DNA of 6,703 nt from Acidobacteriota bacterium (GTDB lineage: Bacteria; Acidobacteriota; Terriglobia; Terriglobales; Acidobacteriaceae): positions 1 to 6,703 of the forward strand of contig JAJZCX010000086.1 in assembly GCA_021851625.1 (NCBI GenBank). Direction: 5' to 3'. Positions 5,116 through 6,703 of the stretch are shown here, in pieces. A program made the translations under genes and the position numbers. The notes below the pieces were generated by a model. That model saw nothing but the letters and a program-made list of their open reading frames with translations, made no database searches and was not told the DNA's origin. Position 1 is the stretch's first letter, and each line of letters begins with the position of its first letter.

Positions 5116-5646
5116 CTACTTGGCGGCCTTTTTGGCCGGGGATTTCTTGGCAGCCGTCTTCTTGGCCGCGGTCTTGCCGGTGGACTTTTTGGCCGCCGTC
5201 TTCTTCACAGCCGTCTTCTTGGCCTGTGGCTTGGCTGCAACCGCCGTCTCCGTCTCCGCTGCTTCTGCGGAGGAACCAGCGCGCTTGCGCTCGGCTATAG
5301 CGATGACGATGTTGGCCATGCGACGTTGATAGCGGAAGGCACGGCCCATCGGCGCGGGACGAATGCGCTTCATGCGCGGTCCGTCATTGGCCACAGCCTG
5401 CTTCACGAACAGGTTGTCCACATCGACATCCAGTCCGCGCTCCTGACTCAGGTAGTTGGCATTTTCCAACGCTGAGCGCAGCACCTTTTCCACCAGGGGC
5501 GCAACGCGCTTCTTGGTGAAGGCCACCGTGTGCAGTGCATCCTCTACGCGCAGGCCTTTAATCAGGTCCAGCACCAGCTTCGCCTTTTGTGGCGACACAC
5601 GCTGGTAGCGCGCTTCTGCCCGAAACTCTTGTGTCTCAAATTGCAT
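5116..5646 (-). CDS. rplV: 50S ribosomal protein L22 with Lys/Ala repeat tail
   Basis: Residues 1-120 are a standard L22: FRAEARYQRVSPQKAKLVLDLIKGLRVEDAL near the N-terminus, and the long beta-hairpin region lining the exit tunnel with the signature GPRMKRIRPAPMGRAFRYQRR at about 89-109. In other bacteria, changes in that hairpin give macrolide resistance; it looks unmodified here. The protein has 176 residues, against about 110-120 usually. The extra 55 or so form a tail: first a mixed segment (about 122-137, Glu-containing), then a wholly basic Ala/Lys run with a KKTAA-like pentamer to the end. It is likely disordered and solvent-exposed, which is inference. The start has only a weak ribosome binding site (AAGG at 5658-5661, 11 nt away). 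Neighbour gaps are 24 and 18 nt. Confidence 0.96.
   Translation of the reverse strand: MQFETQEFRAEARYQRVSPQKAKLVLDLIKGLRVEDALHTVAFTKKRVAPLVEKVLRSALENANYLSQERGLDVDVDNLFVKQAVANDGPRMKRIRPAPMGRAFRYQRRMANIVIAIAERKRAGSSAEAAETETAVAAKPQAKKTAVKKTAAKKSTGKTAAKKTAAKKSPAKKAAK
5119..5220 (-). repeat. Coding pentapeptide repeat (KKTAA-like) at the end of rplV
   Basis: The last 34 codons of rplV read as successive units KKTAV, KKTAA, KKSTG, KTAA, KKTAA, KKSPA, KKAA and a final K, an imperfect 15-bp tandem repeat. It is visible on the plus strand as recurring TTCTTGGC and GCCGTCTTC words. Such arrays change length easily by slippage, so the tail length may vary between strains; that last point is inference. 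Confidence 0.7.
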
Positions 5647-5670
5647 CTTCCGCTACGCCTTTCCAGCCGC

Positions 5671-5958
5671 CTACTTCGGCTTGGCGGTTGTTTCCGCCGC
5701 CTTGGCCGAGTGTCCCTTGAAGGTCCGGGTGGCGGCGAATTCGCCCAACTTGTGCCCCACCATGTTCTCCGTCACGTAGACGGGGATGAACTTCTTTCCG
5801 TTGTGCACGGCGATGGTGTGTCCCACCATGTCCGGGTGAATCGTGGACCGCCGCGACCAGGTGCGGAGCACCTTCTTGTCGTTGGCCTTATTCATCGTCT
5901 CGATCTTCACCATCAGGTGCGTGTCGATGAACGGCCCTTTTTTCGTCGAACGTGCCAT
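5671..5958 (-). CDS. rpsS: 30S ribosomal protein S19
   Basis: The 95-residue product has the expected S19 length (about 90-95). It begins MARSTKKGPFIDTHLMVKIE, and the signature HNGKKFIPVYVTENMVGHKLGEF lies at about 52-74, followed by AATRTFKGH. S19 forms a complex with S13 in the 30S head and contacts the A-site tRNA region and the 50S central protuberance. The ATG is preceded by GGAG (5964-5967) with a 5-nt spacer. It is 24 nt downstream of rplB and 24 nt upstream of rplV, consistent with one transcript. The final 12 residues (SAKAAETTAKPK) are Ala/Lys-rich but of ordinary length, a mild version of the tails seen on L22 and L29. The stop is TAG. Confidence 0.98.
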   Translation of the reverse strand: MARSTKKGPFIDTHLMVKIETMNKANDKKVLRTWSRRSTIHPDMVGHTIAVHNGKKFIPVYVTENMVGHKLGEFAATRTFKGHSAKAAETTAKPK

Positions 5959-5982
5959 TATTTCTCCGTTCCTTCCTGCTGC

Positions 5983-6703
5983 TTACTTGCTGCGGCGATT
6001 GACGATCATCGCATCGGTGCGCTTGTTGTTGCGCGTCTTGTAGCCACGTGTTGGCTGGCCCCACGGCGTCACAGGATGACGTCCGCCAGAGGTTTTGCCT
6101 TCGCCGCCGCCATGCGGGTGATCCACCGGGTTCATCGCCACGCCGCGGTTGGTCGGGCGAATGCCCTTCCAACGGTTGCGTCCCGCCTTGCCGATGGAGA
6201 TGTTTTCATGATCCGTGTTGCCCACTTGGCCCACAGTTGCCATGCAATCCACCAAAACTTTGCGCGTCTCGCCAGAGGGCAGCTTCAACAGTGCGTAGTC
6301 GCCTTCCTTGGCCACCAACTGCGCCGAAGAACCCGCCGAGCGTACCATCTGCGCGCCCTTGCCGGGGCGCAACTCCACGTTGTGCACCGTGGTGCCAGCG
6401 GGAATGCTGCGCAGTGGCAGCGCGTTGCCCACCAGGATGTCGGCCTCAGGGCCGCTCATGATCGACTGGCCCACCTGCAAGCCAATCGGCTGCAAGATGT
6501 AGCGCTTCTCGCCGTCGGCGTAGTGGATCAGCGCAATGCGCGCCGAGCGGTTCGGATCGTATTCGATCGTGGCCACGCGTCCGGCAATTCCGTACTTTTC
6601 GCGCTTGAAGTCAATCAGGCGCAGCATCCGTTTGTGTCCGCCGCCATGGTGGCGAATCGTCAGGTCGCCGGAGTTGCGGCGTCCGCCAGTGCGCAGGCGC
6701 TTG
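5983..6703 (-). CDS. rplB: 50S ribosomal protein L2, N-terminus missing
   Basis: The open frame runs past the right edge, so about 35 N-terminal residues of a roughly 275-residue protein are outside. An internal Met codon at 6625-6627 is not the start: the frame continues upstream through TIRHHGGGHKRM, a conserved L2 segment. The visible 239 residues include IDFKREKYGIAGRVATIEYDPNRSA, GPEADILVGNALPLRSIPAGT, and the C-terminal MNPVDHPHGGGEGKTSGG with the conserved His residues near the peptidyl-transferase centre, ending in NRRSK. L2 is a primary 23S rRNA-binding protein needed for subunit association and peptidyl transfer. It is followed by rpsS after 24 nt. The stop is TAA. No frame disruption is seen. 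Confidence 0.98.
   Translation of the reverse strand, partial: KRLRTGGRRNSGDLTIRHHGGGHKRMLRLIDFKREKYGIAGRVATIEYDPNRSARIALIHYADGEKRYILQPIGLQVGQSIMSGPEADILVGNALPLRSIPAGTTVHNVELRPGKGAQMVRSAGSSAQLVAKEGDYALLKLPSGETRKVLVDCMATVGQVGNTDHENISIGKAGRNRWKGIRPTNRGVAMNPVDHPHGGGEGKTSGGRHPVTPWGQPTRGYKTRNNKRTDAMIVNRRSK

Overview
The window is a slice of a bacterial ribosomal-protein cluster, the join of the S10 and spc operons. All genes lie on the minus strand, so they are transcribed from high to low coordinates: rplB (5' end outside the window), rpsS, rplV, rpsC, rplP, rpmC, rpsQ, rplN, rplX, rplE, rpsN, rpsH, rplF and the first 23 codons of rplR. The order is the canonical one, with no insertion, loss or inversion. 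No tRNA, rRNA, mobile element, CRISPR array or convincing promoter or terminator was found.

The DNA is GC-rich by eye. The proteins include a 61-residue zinc-type S14 (CxxC...CxxC), an L24 with its own zinc ribbon, and an L29 core containing the stretch MGQTDGVQKLRGLRK. By recollection of such sequences this points to Acidobacteriota, perhaps the Terriglobia. That is an inference from remembered similarity; no search was run.

Layout: 6703-4432 holds the end of the S10 block (L2, S19, L22, S3) with tight 18-24 nt spacers. 4431-3111 holds L16, L29 and S17; L29 and S17 are separated by 3 nt. 3110-1 holds the spc block (L14, L24, L5, S14, S8, L6, start of L18), where spacers are mostly much wider (38-166 nt). 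Most genes have a readable Shine-Dalgarno sequence, which fixes the start of rplP at an ATG.

Together the products build the ribosome: L2, L22, L16, L29, L14, L24, L5, L6 and L18 in the 50S subunit; S19, S3, S17, S14 and S8 in the 30S subunit. Co-transcription is inferred from strand and spacing.

The less ordinary points are long Ala/Lys-rich, histone-H1-like C-terminal tails on L29 and L22, enlarged spacers in the spc half carrying perfect hairpins and short repeats (a four-unit 13-bp tandem repeat beside the rpsH stop, a 12-bp palindrome after rplF), and an 8-bp stem-loop between rpsC and rplP. I see no evidence of a new biological system; this is a housekeeping locus with some lineage-specific decoration.
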